Positions 33,833 to 46,040 of a DNA stretch of 64,000 nucleotides are shown here, piece after piece. The first letter of the stretch is position 1, and every line of letters begins with the position of its first letter. A program made the position numbers and the translations under genes. The stretch covers positions 682,001 to 746,000 of the forward strand of contig NC_003283.11 of the NCBI RefSeq assembly GCF_000002985.6, read 5' to 3'. Under the pieces are notes generated by a model. That model had not been told where the DNA came from, made no database searches, and was given only the letters and a program-made list of their open reading frames with translations. The stretch is from Caenorhabditis elegans (Eukaryota; Nematoda; Chromadorea; Rhabditida; Rhabditidae).

Positions 33833-36800
33833 TTATGAAATTCGTGGATGTTCTGAAGAATGGGTCACATGACTGAATCCTTTCACTGCAACAGTCGTTC
33901 CAACTTTGTCTTGAAACGATTGTCTTCTCATCAGAAGCTTCAACATTAGAACCGACTCGACTGAGTTGCCAACCAGCTTTCCGACAAGATTAAAAGGCCC
34001 GGCGTATGAAAATTTGAACAGCTCAAATTCCGGCCAAATGCTCACACAAAACGGAGGAATAAATTGACAGAAAAATGTGACTACGGCATCAAGTATGGCT
34101 AATCGGTTTGCCTGAAAATATAACATGGTCAACTGGTAATATAGTACCGGATTAGGCAAATACTCATTGACTCCAAAATCATCGACTACCTGTTCTCATT
34201 GCCTACCCTTTGCTTATTGCCTACTCGTTTTCTTCATCAGTCAAGATGCACGTACAAGGATCGTATTCCAAGAATACATCAAAGGTACATCTACTCAATT
34301 TGTTCATTCATTCAAAGGGTATACATATTTACAATCTTTCAATCTGTACACAACATTTGGGCAACAATTAGTATTAGCTGAGTCATGTTTTAAATTATAT
34401 TAACTTTGATAGGACACGCAAAGGCAGGGCAACATTCATTATCCATCAACATTAATACCAACAATAGCAACAAAAAACAACAATTAAAAATTTGAAAAAA
34501 AAGTGGCAAAGAACGTAAAATCAATAAAAATGAAATTTGACATAAGAAATTCATTCGAGGTCGGAGTGGATCACTCGTTTTCTGCTTTTGAGCATATAGG
34601 AACATAACGCCGTAGTATCAGACATGTCAGACAAGGATGCACTGGAGTTGATGGTGGCCTTTGATCTAAAAATGAAATAACCTCCAAAACTCTCTGAACT
34701 GAGTATTTTCAAACTGGCGTATCTCAAAAAATACACACCTGGAAAACAAATTTCCAATTAACAAAATGATTAGAAATATTTTTTCTTCTTAATTCAATAG
34801 TTTTTATTTTAATACACCAACTTTTTGTAGAGTTACACGGAGTCAATGCCATTTTTTCAAAATTCACAAAAAAATTTTAGAACTCTTTTGTTGTACCCTT
34901 TATAACTCAACTTTCATTGAATTTCAGAAGATAAATTTTGTTGAATAGTAAGTGAAAAATATTTTTCTACATTTTACCAGTTTCAAGTTTTCGGATATTT
35001 TCATGTTCCGCCAAGTTACAGACCGTTTTTCAAAAAAATCCAATTTCGCTTATTAAAATCTTCATATTCAACGTATCGACTTGAAATTTTGAAAAATGAT
35101 CACTTTTTTGATGTCTCTACAATGTCCTAAAAAATCTTTCAAAAAACACTGTCCATCTCCAAAATCGTCCTCCGCTCCAAAATAAGAAAGTGAACCTTTG
35201 CCTTCCGAAAAATGAGCGAAAAACTGAAATTGCGATTTTTGGGTCGACAAAAATATTTTTAGAAAGCTAAGGACACGCTATTTACGAATTTCATGTTCAT
35301 TTTGAGTAAACTCTTCTCTTAAATAACCTAAAAATTAAACAAAAAGAACATAATTTTTTTTCTCACGTGAAATGTTTTAAATTTGAATTAAAACAAGTGA
35401 AACACTAAGCAAATTACTAATAAATTTCACGTGAGAATAAAAATTATGTTATTTTTGTTTAATTTTTAGGTCGTTTCAAAGAAGAAATCACTCAGAATGA
35501 ACATAAAATTCGTAAATAGCGTGTTCTCAGCTTTCTAAAAATATTTTTTTCGACCCAAAAATCGCAATTTCAGTTTTTCGCCCATTTTTCGGAAGGCAAA
35601 GGTCCACTTTCTTATTTTGAAGCGGAGGACGATTTTGGAGATGGACAGTGTTTTTTGAAAGATTTTTTAGGACATTGTAGAAACATCAAAAAAGTGATCA
35701 TTTCTCAAAATTTCAAGTCGATATGTTGAATATGAAGATTTTTATAAGCGAAATTGGATTTTTTTTTGAAAAACGGTCTGCAACTCGACGGAACATGAAA
35801 ATATCCAAAAATTTGAAACTGGTAAGATGTAGAAAAATATTTTTCACTTACTATTCAACAAAATTTTTCATGTGAAATTCAATGAAAGTTGAGTTATAAA
35901 GGGTAAAACAAAAGAGTTCTAAAAATTTTTTGTGAATTTTGGAAAAATGGCTTTGACTCCGTGTAACTCTACAAAAAGTTGGTGTATTAAAATAAAAACT
36001 ATTGAATTAAGAAGAAAAAATATTTCTGATCATTTTGTTAGTTGGACATTTGTTTTCCAGATGTGTATTTTTTGAGATACGCCAGTTTGAAAATACTCAG
36101 TTCAGAGAGTTTTGGAGGTTATTTCATTTTTAGATCAAAAGCCACCATCAACTCCAGTGCATCCTTGTCTGACATGTTTGATACTACGGCGTTATGTTCC
36201 TATATGCTCAAAAGCAGAAAACGAGTGATTGACTCAGACTCCGAATGAATTTCTTATGTCAAATTTCATTGTTATTGATTTTACGTTCTTTGCCACTTTT
36301 TTTTTCAAATTTTTAATTGTTGTTTTTTGTTGCTATTGTTGGTATTAATGTTGATGGATAATGAATGTTGCCCTGCCTTTGCGTGTCCTATCAAAGTTAA
36401 TATAATTTAAAACATGACTCAGCTAATACTAATTGTTGCCCAAATGTTGTGTACAGATTGAAAGATTGTAAATATGTATACCCTTTGAATGAATGAACAA
36501 ATTGAGTAGATGTACCTTTGATGTATTCTTGGAATACGGTCCTTGTACGTGCATCTTGACTGATGAAGAAAACGAGTAGGCAATAAGCAAAGGGTAGGCA
36601 ATGAGAACAGGTAGTCAATGATTTTGGAGTCAATGAGAGTTTGCCCCGGATTACCTGTGTCAGAGATCTGGTGCTCTTGCTCCACATGAATAGGCGTGTG
36701 CAAAATGCAAAGGAAAACAAGACAATCGTAGATAATATGACCTAAAAATTAAAAATAAAATTAAAAATAAAACAAAAAATAAAAATTTCAGTACCACGAG

Positions 36801-37831
36801 ATACTTACTGTTTGATAAGTTGACCAGAAAGTCTTGTAACACTTATTCATTACACATCCCAACGCTAAACAATTTTTCGGAACGTAAATCTCAAAATCAC
36901 AACAGTAGAAAAACACGAAATCTTGAAAGAGACCAGTCGAAAGTGAGAAGAGGAAAAATGGCCAAATTGGGATTATTGGGTGGTAGATTCGGTATTCGAT
37001 CGGGAAGAAGGCCGCCTGGAAATTTCGATTTCCAGTGAGGTGTCGGTTGCAAAACAATACAATTTTTGAATATGCTCATATTTCGAATTTTAGTTAAAAA
37101 AAATTATCTCGAATTGCGCGCCAATTTTTTTTGGAATTTTTGAAAAGAACTTGAGCTTCCCGCTCAAATTTTTTATTGTTTAAATGAAATTTTATGGATG
37201 TTAGTTAGCCGTTCAATCAGGGAGAAGTACATAATTTTCAAATATATTTCGAACTTCCCACCAGTCATGCTTGATCTTTGCTATAGACTAGAAAATGTGT
37301 GCACTTTGATTTTGTTCTTTTTCTCACAAAATAATATTTGTCAGACCATGTTCAATAAGTCTAAACCAAAAAGTCGCTAATGAGGTCAAACATAGAGATT
37401 TAAGAAAAATTCCAAAATATCTCAAAATATTATATGATCCTACCATAACTCTATCACAACTGATAAAAAATTGATACATCATTCGAGCCATCTGTAAGTT
37501 CGAAGTGAGCAGTCCGAACCATAGCACCAAAAGTCTAGTTGACTCGAAAAATTCTGGAAACACGTAGAATGTAAGAACGTGACCCAAATATAAACATGTG
37601 GCAATTCCAATTACAGCATCCAAGTGGAAGCGGTAGAAGAATTGCGTCAATTCAGAAGTTTGATGACGTCTTTGGCTGGAAATGAACAACCTTTGAGTAT
37701 CGAAATTTTAAAACATATTTTTAAAATTTTAAAACCAACCTTCTAAACATTAATACCAAGTAAACATTAATTACAGAAATCAAAATTCCACACAAAACAC
37801 CAACAAGCGAGACAATAAATGGGAGAAGCAT
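33833..37831 (-). CDS. 7TM chemoreceptor, class bc-like (srbc), with foldback-filled intron
   Basis: Five exons on the - strand: 37831-37740, 37675-37444, 37015-36809, 36741-36655, 34111-33833, giving 298 aa. The frame closes across all junctions. Blocks: FFYRFHLDAV, QMARMMYQFFISCDRVMAAF, CLALGCVMNKCYKTFW, ANRLAILDAVVTFFCQFIPP, SYAGPFNLVGKLVGNSVES. Compared with the + strand srbc genes, exons 2 and 3 are divided differently and the two last exons are fused, while the phase-0 intron before ANRLA is kept. That intron is 2,543 nt and consists almost wholly of the foldback at 34160-36645. No coding defect was seen, so if splicing over the long hairpin succeeds the gene is functional. Confidence 0.8.
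34160..36645. repeat. About 2.5-kb foldback with arms of about 1.2 kb, inside srbc intron 4
   Basis: The left arm from tcattgactccaaaatcat (about 34164) is mirrored at atgattttggagtcaatga (about 36638). Throughout the arms the match is close: the same 78-residue ORF text occurs at 34167-34403 (+) and on the - strand ending at 36397. The centre, about 35340-35450, contains ttctcacgtgaaatg / catttcacgtgag. The arms show scattered substitutions, one small indel and a few loop-outs. No transposase. The size, flush fit inside the intron and terminal sequence suggest a transposed foldback element. Confidence 0.92.
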
Positions 37832-39493
37832 TGTGCTGAAAATTTATTAGGCTGTCTTTGAGAATATGTAATATATCATACAAGAAAAAAAGAAGTAGTC
37901 TTTTTTAAAAAAAACTTCCAGTACTTACATCAGAAAGCGTGAGAAAGTTTCGAGTAAACTTCCGTAGTCTGAGTGAACGAAAGAAAAGAAAGAGGAAGTC
38001 TTGAACCTTTTTATACTTACAATTAGAGTTTTGAAAATATTTTCGACTTGTTAGTCTTTTTTGATACATCTTTTTATAATTAGAGCCTAAAAGAAACAAG
38101 CACACCAAAAAGTTTGGCTTTTTATTCGGGAGCCTAGAGTTTAGTTTGGGATTATTAATTTTTTTTATGAAAGTGATTTGTAGAAAACCCCCAGGTGTTT
38201 GTTTGTTTTTGTTTTCAATTCTGCAAAAATTAATTTTCTAAAAATAACCTATAAAATAATTATTGAAATTAGGTTTGGGAAAGCTGCAAATCTTTTGAAT
38301 GTGTCGTATCAGAAAAGTAGAAAGGTCAAAATTCCAGTAATGTAAAAATAAATTGAATTGTTTTCGATAACATGTCGGTTCTTTGCACTTTTTGGCCTGA
38401 AATGACCTTAAAAAGACAAAAATTGTTATTTGATTTAAGAAAAATGTGTCTTATTATTTATTTTTTACTAATTTTTTTGTTAGAAAATTGAAACAATATG
38501 CCATGAGGGATCATTCGAAATATAAAATTTACGAAAATTCACTGAATTTGAAGCTTATTAAAAGCTGTAAATTTTTTTCAATTGTTTTTGTTGAAAACTA
38601 CCGTACCCCAATTGAAATTAAAACTGTTATGTAAACCAAAATTGTTAGTTTTTCCCAATTTAATACCAGGAAACAGCTGTAGTTATTGATATATAGAACC
38701 TACCAAAAGCCGGAAGGATTCATTTCAGCTGGTTGGGTTCTAGAGGTTTTAACAAGTACATATTGTCATTAAATGGGATAAAAAATATTTTTAAAAATTA
38801 ACATAAAAAACAATTCAAATTTTAGTAAAGTAACACAAAAAAATTATGGAAAATCTACAAAAATGTATATCAAAGTATATAAAAATACACTTGAAAGATT
38901 ATTTTTATACACAAGAAAAATTTTTTTTTTGTTGATTTTTTTGAATATGCCTGCTCTCAGCCGGCTTACTATTGAAGACCCTATTGAATTTTTATAAATT
39001 TATAACGATTTTTCAATTTTGCAACTAAAATATTTTTCAAACCTGAATTATTTTTGAATTTTAGCGCAATGGATTGAACCAATTTTTAAACATTTTGTGA
39101 ATTTCACTGCATAAACTATCGGGTTTTCTTGATATTGAATTTGAAACATTGCTTGCCAAACTTTCAGATTGTTTTTATTGATTTGAACAGGAAAACAAAA
39201 AATGTCAGAACTATTTGATACACACGGGAATTTAAAAATAATTCAGCCGGTCATCTTGGATCATTTAAAAAATTTCATTTCTAAAATTCAAAAAAAAAAT
39301 CCAAACTTCGCTAAAAAATATTAGATTTCGAATAGTTAGAAAACAACATGCCCGTAGCCTTGAGTTTCTGTGAAGCTTCTGAAAATGGTTTTTTCCCGGC
39401 ATCATTTGGGGAAATACTTAGAAGCTCAATAATTCCGAAAAGAAAAGCCAAATTTGGCATCTGATAGTTAGAAAACATAAGTTTTTGCCACAA
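37832..39493. other. Intergenic, AT-rich
   Basis: No gene recognised. 38690-38750 and 38940-38980 have a slightly higher GC content (agccggaaggattcatttcagctgg), without coding character. Confidence 0.5.
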
Positions 39494-39925
39494 AACATTA
39501 CTTCGTACTTTATGACTCTGCAGCTTTGATTTTCACGCTTCAAAGCTGTCCTCTTTCTCATTTTCAAATATTTGGTCTCGAGTCAAAAATTGAGAAAATT
39601 CCAGATTTCCAAAAAATGAATCACTACGTGATTTTCGCCTGAAAAAATGAAGTGGCACATATTCGAATATGATAAAAAATTTCTTAGTCTCATAACGTGG
39701 GAGAGTCTGAAATTTATGGACTTTTGAGCCTTAAACAAAAGAGATTTATAATTAACGGCAGAATGTACAAGAAAACCAGTAGGTGCAACGAAAATCATGG
39801 AGAGAAGTATACAAATAAGTAATTCAAATTTTAAAAAAATTTCCAAATATCTTTCGGAGACAAGCCTGTTGTAAGCGTCGGTGGTCAAGAAGTCGCTCAT
39901 CTTCTCTTCGGTGACAAATTTCATC
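39494..39925 (-). pseudogene. Duplicated fragment of the icl-1 3' end and 3' UTR
   Basis: 39494-39925 corresponds to about 42086-42533 at the 3' end of icl-1. On the - strand it reads [20 protein letters not shown], the last coding part of ICL-1. It then loses the stop (TAG has become TTG), and the former UTR follows (gtacaagaaaaccagtaggtg, atcatggagagaagtatac). Identity is high but with substitutions and a few indels. The fragment ends abruptly at 39925. It cannot encode an enzyme. Confidence 0.9.
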
Positions 39926-40002
39926 ACTTTCTAACCAATATAATTTAATTTATCTAGTTCCGTCTCTAAGTAAAACTTTTTATAACATTTATCTCTTTTC
40001 AG

Positions 40003-40312
40003 GAAAATTTCGAGGAGCGGAAGAAGCTGGCGATTCGCAAATCCACCACTACCCTGACCCGAAAAAGTTCCCGAGATGGAGGGCGTCAAGCATCTGTCGA
40101 GCGGAAAGCGCACGGTACTCAGCGGAAAGTGGTCTCAATAAGATAAAGGGACTCCGAAGCTTCCATCTGGAATCGCTACGAACCTTGAAAGACCGTCTCC
40201 GCCTGCCCACACTGCGATATCGCATACAGTAAACTCGCCGATGACTCCACCCGTGTCCCAACCTCCTGTGTCCCAGCCTCCAATGACTTCTTCGAGGCCA
40301 CATCCAAAGTGA
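40003..40312 (+). pseudogene. Broken fragment encoding basic, then Pro-rich, sequence
   Basis: After a TTTTCAG at 39996-40002 the + strand reads FEERKKLAIRKSTTTLTRKS and on to a stop at 40144-40146. Directly after it, in another frame, comes a Pro-rich run (MTPPVSQPPVSQPPM) ending in TGA at 40310. Codon use is gene-like in both halves and GC content is well above that of the flanks, suggesting the last exon of some gene split by a frameshift. No upstream exons were found because the icl-1 fragment begins immediately before it. Family not recognised. Confidence 0.5.
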
Positions 40313-40741
40313 ACTGTTTTTAGATGAATGAGAAATGAATAATTTGGATGTGAAACTAAATATTTATTTTGTAATTAATCAACTGGAACATGGAAAGCAT
40401 GGAACATGGAAAGGTGTGATTGAATACGACGTGGTATTCGAAAGATTGCAATTCCAGATTCTATAATTCAGATTTGCTGAACTGTTGAGAAATATTCCGT
40501 GCACCTTGAAATCATATGACTTTGTATTTTTTTTATTTGTCGTTTTTACTCACTTTCGAAATTGGCCCAGCAAAAGTGAAAATTATGAAGTTGTTACTTT
40601 TGTTTGAATTGTAATTAACAATTAGAAAAAATGCGTAAATGCAGTAGTTTATTAAACAAGTAGCTTATTAAACAAAAATCTCAGAAAATGCATTAAATAA
40701 AGTACACGAAAAATGCAGAATTACATGAATGTTGTTAAACT

Positions 40742-41827
40742 TTAGTTGTTATCCCATTTGAAGAATTGAACAAAGTGATTGTGCCCTACACCGTTGATCT
40801 TTACAGTTGCTCTTGCTCCATCTGTTCTCTCGATATCCATTCCTCCTTTGATCTTTTTTAGGTTGTATATCAAATCATCATATCCTTGAACTGATAGGCA
40901 AAACGCCCTCAAAAGGCTATCTGGCTGTCTTTGATAATTCACCTTGTTAAAGATTATCGAGAACAAGTCCTCCAAACTTGTCTGTAAATACACATAAAAT
41001 TGAAAGTACTCGAGTCTTGGGTTGGATCCGTTGATCCAATGCCTCAAGAATACGTTCAACTGATTCACGCCAATAAGGTCTTCACCATATATTAGAGTAC
41101 TGTTTATGGAGAGAACCTCTACAAGACTGCATTTGTACAAGATTTGGAAGAAATTGAAATTTTGAAACATGAACTCTTGAGCTGTATGAGTTTTAAATGG
41201 GAATGTGGGAAGACCGAAGTCAAGCCTTTTACTTCTACTCGAAAACATTCTTATGATCTTCTGGTAGAACGAAGAGTTGTCCATTTGTAAGGGGCTCACA
41301 AAAGTTTGAACGTCGAGTTCCTTGAACTCATCACAAAACTCTTGAGTGCAGTAGTTGTCCTTAGATATGGAAAATTCATCAAGTTTTGAAAGACTCAAGA
41401 CATCGAAAAAGTGATCAACAAAATCTCGTATTCCCATATTCGGAAAGTGCATCCAAATCCGACTGTTTTTAGTTGTATCCACGATTCCTATATATTCATC
41501 TGGATTATCAATTAACACAACTCCCGCATTGGGGTCATAGTAGGGATTGGCTCTATATCTGCTTGTGTAAAAGATGAAGTTGATTGTATCACGCCGAGCG
41601 ATTTGAATTTTGAGTTCAATCAACTCTTCAACATTCACAGAAATCGATAAGGCGCTTCGATGCAGAGATTTAGAAAGATTTTTCGTCTTTTTTGAAAACA
41701 ACGAAAATGTTAATCTGAAATTGTTCACATTTGGTTTTGTTTTTAGTTAAATAACTTACATTTCTAGAAGCGGCCAGTGTTGAAGTGTGCAGCGAAGTGC
41801 TTTTGTGGGTAGTCGGAGAATATTCAT
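40742..41827 (-). CDS. F-box protein with FBA_2 domain (fbxb-like)
   Basis: Two exons on the - strand: 41827-41760 and 41714-40742, giving 346 aa. The N-terminus RLPTKALRCTLQHWPLLEI followed by LTFSLFSKKTKNL is a recognisable F-box, the SKP1-binding motif of SCF ubiquitin ligases. The rest is one long exon. About residues 190-285 carry the F-box-associated type 2 pattern (LPTFPFKTHTAQEFMFQNF, QLNVFLRHWINGSNPRLEYF). In worms this family is greatly expanded and thought to recruit variable targets for ubiquitylation. The intron is 45 nt. No defect seen. The 3' end is next to the broken fragment at 40003-40312 and the 5' end is near the icl-1 3' end. Confidence 0.85.
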
Positions 41828-42456
41828 TTGTGCTAAATAAGAAATGAGAGGGAATGGACAACTGACGTAAGATTATCGACTATTTGAATGGCGAGTCGTT
41901 GCGCAGATGTACTAATTTGAGTCGATAGGTGTGTGGAGGCAGCAGGCCACCTGTAGAGCATCTATATTGCAATTTACAGTTTGCTATATGTGTTTGCAGC
42001 GGAACACGAACACAAACAGTTGAAACAATTTGATTGTTGAATAATGAAACATAAGTTTTAGATAGAAAACATATGTAGCTTATGTAACAAAACATCGCTT
42101 CGTACTTTATGACTCTGCAGCTTCAATTTTCACGCTTCATAGATGTCACCTTTTTATCTCAAACTTTTGAGACTTACGCATAGACCAGAGAACCAGAGAA
42201 AATTCAAGATTTTTTTTTCAAGTGATTCACTACGTGCTTTTTTTGTGTGAAAAAATGAAGTGACACGGATATGAGGTAAAGTCTCAAATCGTGGGAAAGT
42301 CTGGAATTCGTGGACTTTTTGAACACAACACGGACATGACAAAATTTTACTGAAGAGATTTATAATTAACGGCAGAATGTACAAGAAAACCAGTAGGTGC
42401 AACGAAAATCATGGAGAGAAGTATACAAATAAGTAATTCAAATTTAAAAAAATTTC
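41828..42456. other. Region between the F-box gene and icl-1, with icl-1 3' UTR
   Basis: 42086-42456 is the part copied to 39494-39855 and is presumably the icl-1 3' UTR and terminator region. 41880-42085 has no recognised feature. Confidence 0.5.
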
Positions 42457-45400
42457 CTAATATCCTTCAGAGACAAGCCTGTCGTAAGCGTCGGTGGTCA
42501 AGAAGTCGCTCATCTTCTCCTCGGTGACAAACTTCTCGAGCAAGTCGGCAGCCTCTGGGATTCGGTTGACAACTGATCCGGCTCGGATGAGACGACGCTC
42601 GGTCTCGGCGGCAATCGTTTGCTTGACAAGTCCGGCGTCAATAGTGCGACCGTCCTCAAGCTTAGCATCATGATGGAGCCATTGCCAGAGCTGAGCACGC
42701 GAGATTTCGGCGGTGGCAGCGTCCTCCATCAAGTTGTAGAGTGGCACGCATCCGGTTCCTCTGAGCCAAGAGTCGAGGTATCCTGAAATTAATTCCAATT
42801 TCAAAAATGTTCAAAAATATTTTTTAAGGCTCACCAAGAGTTACAGAGATATTATGGCGGAATCCAGCTTCAGTGCGGGTTCCCTCTGGGATCACAGTGA
42901 GGTCTTCCTTGGTGCAATTGGCGCGGGTGAGATTCTTGCTGATCTGGTTTGGCTTTGGCATCATTTGATCGAAAACTCTCTTAGCCAATGGCACCAATCC
43001 TGGATGAGCAACCCATGTTCCATCGTGTCCGTCAGTGGCCTCTCGTTCCTTGTCAGCTCTGACTAGGGCAAATGCCTTGTCATTGGCGACCTGGTCGTGC
43101 TTGATTGGAATCTGGGCAGCCATACCTCCCATGGCATGGATACCACGGAGATGGCAGGCCTTGATGACTTCCAAGGAGTAGTTTCTCATGAATGGAGCGG
43201 TCATTCCAATTTGGAATCGGTCTGGGAGAAGGAACTTGCGATGGTTCTGGAACGTCTTGATGTAGGAGAAGATGTAATCCCAACGTCCGCAGTTGAGTCC
43301 GACAATGTTGTCCTTGAGGGCATGGATGATCTCGTGGAGTTGGAAGCTGGCGAGCAAATGCTCAATGAGCACGGTACACTTGATGGTTCCACGGGCGAGG
43401 CCTAGCTTGTCCTCGGTGTACTTGAAAACGTCAGCCCAGAGTTGAGCCTCCTCGGCGCTTTGAAGCTTTGGAAGATAGAAATATGGACCGGAGCCCTGGG
43501 CGATGAGGGCCTTGGCATTGTGGAAAACGAAGAGTCCGAAATCAAAGAGAGATCCTGAAGTTGGCTGGTTGTGGATGAGGACATGCTTCTCTGGAAGGTG
43601 CCATCCACGTGGACGGACCTTCAGAACGGCGTGTTTCTCATTCAGTGTGTACTCCTTCTTAGTAGTTGGGTGGGTGTAGGAGATGTTATTTCTTACAGCA
43701 TCATATAAGTTGATCTGTCCTTCAAGCTGGTTTCTCCATGTTGGGGAGTTGGAATCTTCGAAGTCAGCCATAAATACATTGGCTCCAGAGTTCATAGCAT
43801 TAATAACCATCTTACGATCGGTTGGTCCAGTGATCTCAACTCTACGATCTTGCAAATCCCTTGGAATCTCGGCTCCCTTCCATCCTTGATCACTACGGAG
43901 CACCTCGGTCTCCTTGTTGAAATCTGGGAACCAGAGGGAGTTGTTGATATCAGCCTGAACTTGGTTGCGCTTGGAGAGAAGTCTCAAACGGCGAGGGTTG
44001 AATTCGGTGTTGAGGTCGTGGAGGAAGCGAAGAGCATCTGGTGTGAGGATCTTCTCGTCTCCAGCAACGTTTTGGGCGGTGAGCTGAAATTTTGTTTAGT
44101 TATTTTTTCTTCTAATTCTTGCCTTAATATGCAGGTCTGAATAAAACGTACCGAAAGGATTTCCTCATCCTGCGAAGCAACAGCAGTCTGGAATTGAGCT
44201 TCTTCAGTGGATCCTGACAAGGCAGTAGTCGAAGAGAGTCCTCCGGTAACCGCACGACTGACAGCGTCGAAGTATCCGGTTCCCACTTCTCTCTGATGCT
44301 TTACTGCCGTATATCCATGCTTCTCAGCAGCAAACTCTCCTTCCTGGAGCCCGGAATAGGCGAGCATACCCTTCTCCTTGTAGTTTCTGGCCAAGTCAAA
44401 CATGCTATAACTGTTGGCATGGTATCCGGCAAGCGTGATAAACTGATATTTGAATCCCATAGCTCCCAACTCCTTCTGGAACTTCTCCATCTGCGATGGG
44501 GACAGATGCTTCTTCCAGTTGAAGGATGGAGAGCAGTTGTAGGCGAACATCTTGTCTGGGTACTGCTTGTGGACACCTTCAGCGAATTCACGGGCGTCGG
44601 CGATCGTTGGGTGAGAGGTCTCCATCCAGATGAGATCGGTGTATGGAGCATATTGGATGGCACGATCGATACAATACTGAATTGCAGTGGAATCCTTGAG
44701 TCTGTAGAATCCTTCAATCGTTCTTCCAGCCTCGTAGTCAATGTATGGATGATCTCTTGGATCAATGTCAGATGTCAAAAGTCTAGAGGACTCTGCGTCG
44801 GTTCTTGCGACAATGATTGTAGGAACTCCGCAGACATCAGCAGCCAAACGAGACGCATTCAAGTGACGAATGTGTTGGGCGGTTGGGATCAAGACTTTTC
44901 CTCCCATATGACCACATTTTTTCTCCGATCCAAGCTGATCTTCGTAGTGAACTCCTGCCGCACCGGCTTCGATATAGGCCTAAAACAACCAACGATCATT
45001 TTTGTTGTTTTTGATAGCGTTATCTAATCATTCTAATCATTGTTGGGTGGAGAAAAATAGAGAAGAAAGATGTTTGTTGACCGAGAAGTGAGCGCTGCGA
45101 TGAAATGGGGGTGATAAAAAGAGAAGAAAGGAACACATGGAACTTCGTATGTACCGATTTTGGAAAACTGAATAGGTCAAAGGACCAGGACCACTGGACA
45201 TTCTTTGTTCCCTACACACTCCCCGTCCCGTTTCCTTTAGACGCCCGCGTTGAAATCATTTGAAACTATACACTTTTACACAACAAAGCTACACACCGGC
45301 AATGCCAACTGCCACTCTTATCTCTCTCACCCCCAAAAGTGTCCAGTGGTCAGTGAAGAGCAACTGTTAGTGTTGCATGCCTACCTTCATCAACTCGAAG

Positions 45401-45957
45401 CAATTCAGGGCTCCACCGAATCCGGCTTCTGCATCGGCAACGATTGGCGCGTACCAATCACGTTGGGCGAGGTAGTCCTCGGCTTCACAGGCTTCAATCT
45501 GGTCTGCTCTTCTTAAAGATCTGTTGATTCTCTTCGCCAATTCCGGGCCAGAGTTTGCTGGATATAAAGACTGATCGGGGTACATGTCTCCAGCGGAGTT
45601 TGCGTCGGCAGCCACCTGCCATCCGGACAAGTAGATAGCCTTCAATCCGGCTCTGACCATCTGAACTGCTTGGTTTCCAGTCTGGGCTCCGAGAGCCGGC
45701 ACAAATGGCTCAGTGTGCAATAGTTGCCAGAGTTTGTTGGCTCCACGTGTGGCAAGGGTGTAGTCAATGTCGATGGAGCCTCGGAGTTTGAGCACATCTT
45801 CGACGGTATAGTCACGTTTGATGCCCTTGAAGCGGCCTTTTGGAGCCGATTTGACTACCTGAAATAATTTAAATTTTAAAAATTTCATATATTAAATTTC
45901 AAATTATAAAAAAATAAACCAACATACCTGATAAAAATTTTTAGCCGCAGAACTCAT
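42457..45957 (-). CDS. icl-1: Bifunctional glyoxylate cycle protein: isocitrate lyase + malate synthase
   Basis: Five exons on the - strand: 45957-45928, 45858-45385, 44979-44152, 44083-42835, 42782-42457, giving 968 aa. The N-terminal half is isocitrate lyase (isocitrate to glyoxylate and succinate), with the catalytic KKCGHMGGK cysteine loop (about residue 190), [10 protein letters not shown] and [16 protein letters not shown]. The C-terminal half is malate synthase (glyoxylate plus acetyl-CoA to malate), with [36 protein letters not shown] and [13 protein letters not shown]. Fusing the two enzymes is the known nematode arrangement (also called gei-7) and lets embryos and dauers make sugar from stored fat. 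Coding GC content is much higher than in the receptors, as in strongly expressed worm genes. A TATA box lies 72-80 nt upstream of the ATG. Length and sequence agree with an intact gene. Confidence 0.98.
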
Positions 45958-46027
45958 TGTGTGTGTCTTTGTATAATAAGCTTAGTTCTTGTGAGGGAAC
46001 TAAAGTCGGCACACCTCCCGGGACCCG

Positions 46028-46040
46028 GCTTTTATACTCT
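46028..46040 (-). promoter_or_regulatory. TATA box of icl-1
   Basis: Read on the - strand, gagtataaaagcc is a near-ideal TATAAAA box about 75 nt before ATG 45957, giving an expected start site near 46005. Farther up, the 46050-46170 stretch has GATA-type words (cgataagg, agatag) and a GAGAGAGAGAC tract; GATA factors drive many intestinal genes, but use here is inference. Confidence 0.65.

Noticed and set aside
34167-36720. ORFs repeated on both strands (78-107 codons)
   Set aside because: Arms of the foldback; no initiation context or family similarity, and stop-free length is short for the arms.
44296-45027. 243-codon ORF on the + strand
   Set aside because: Lies antisense to icl-1 exon 3; an open frame opposite a GC-rich, strongly biased coding exon is expected and the product resembles nothing.
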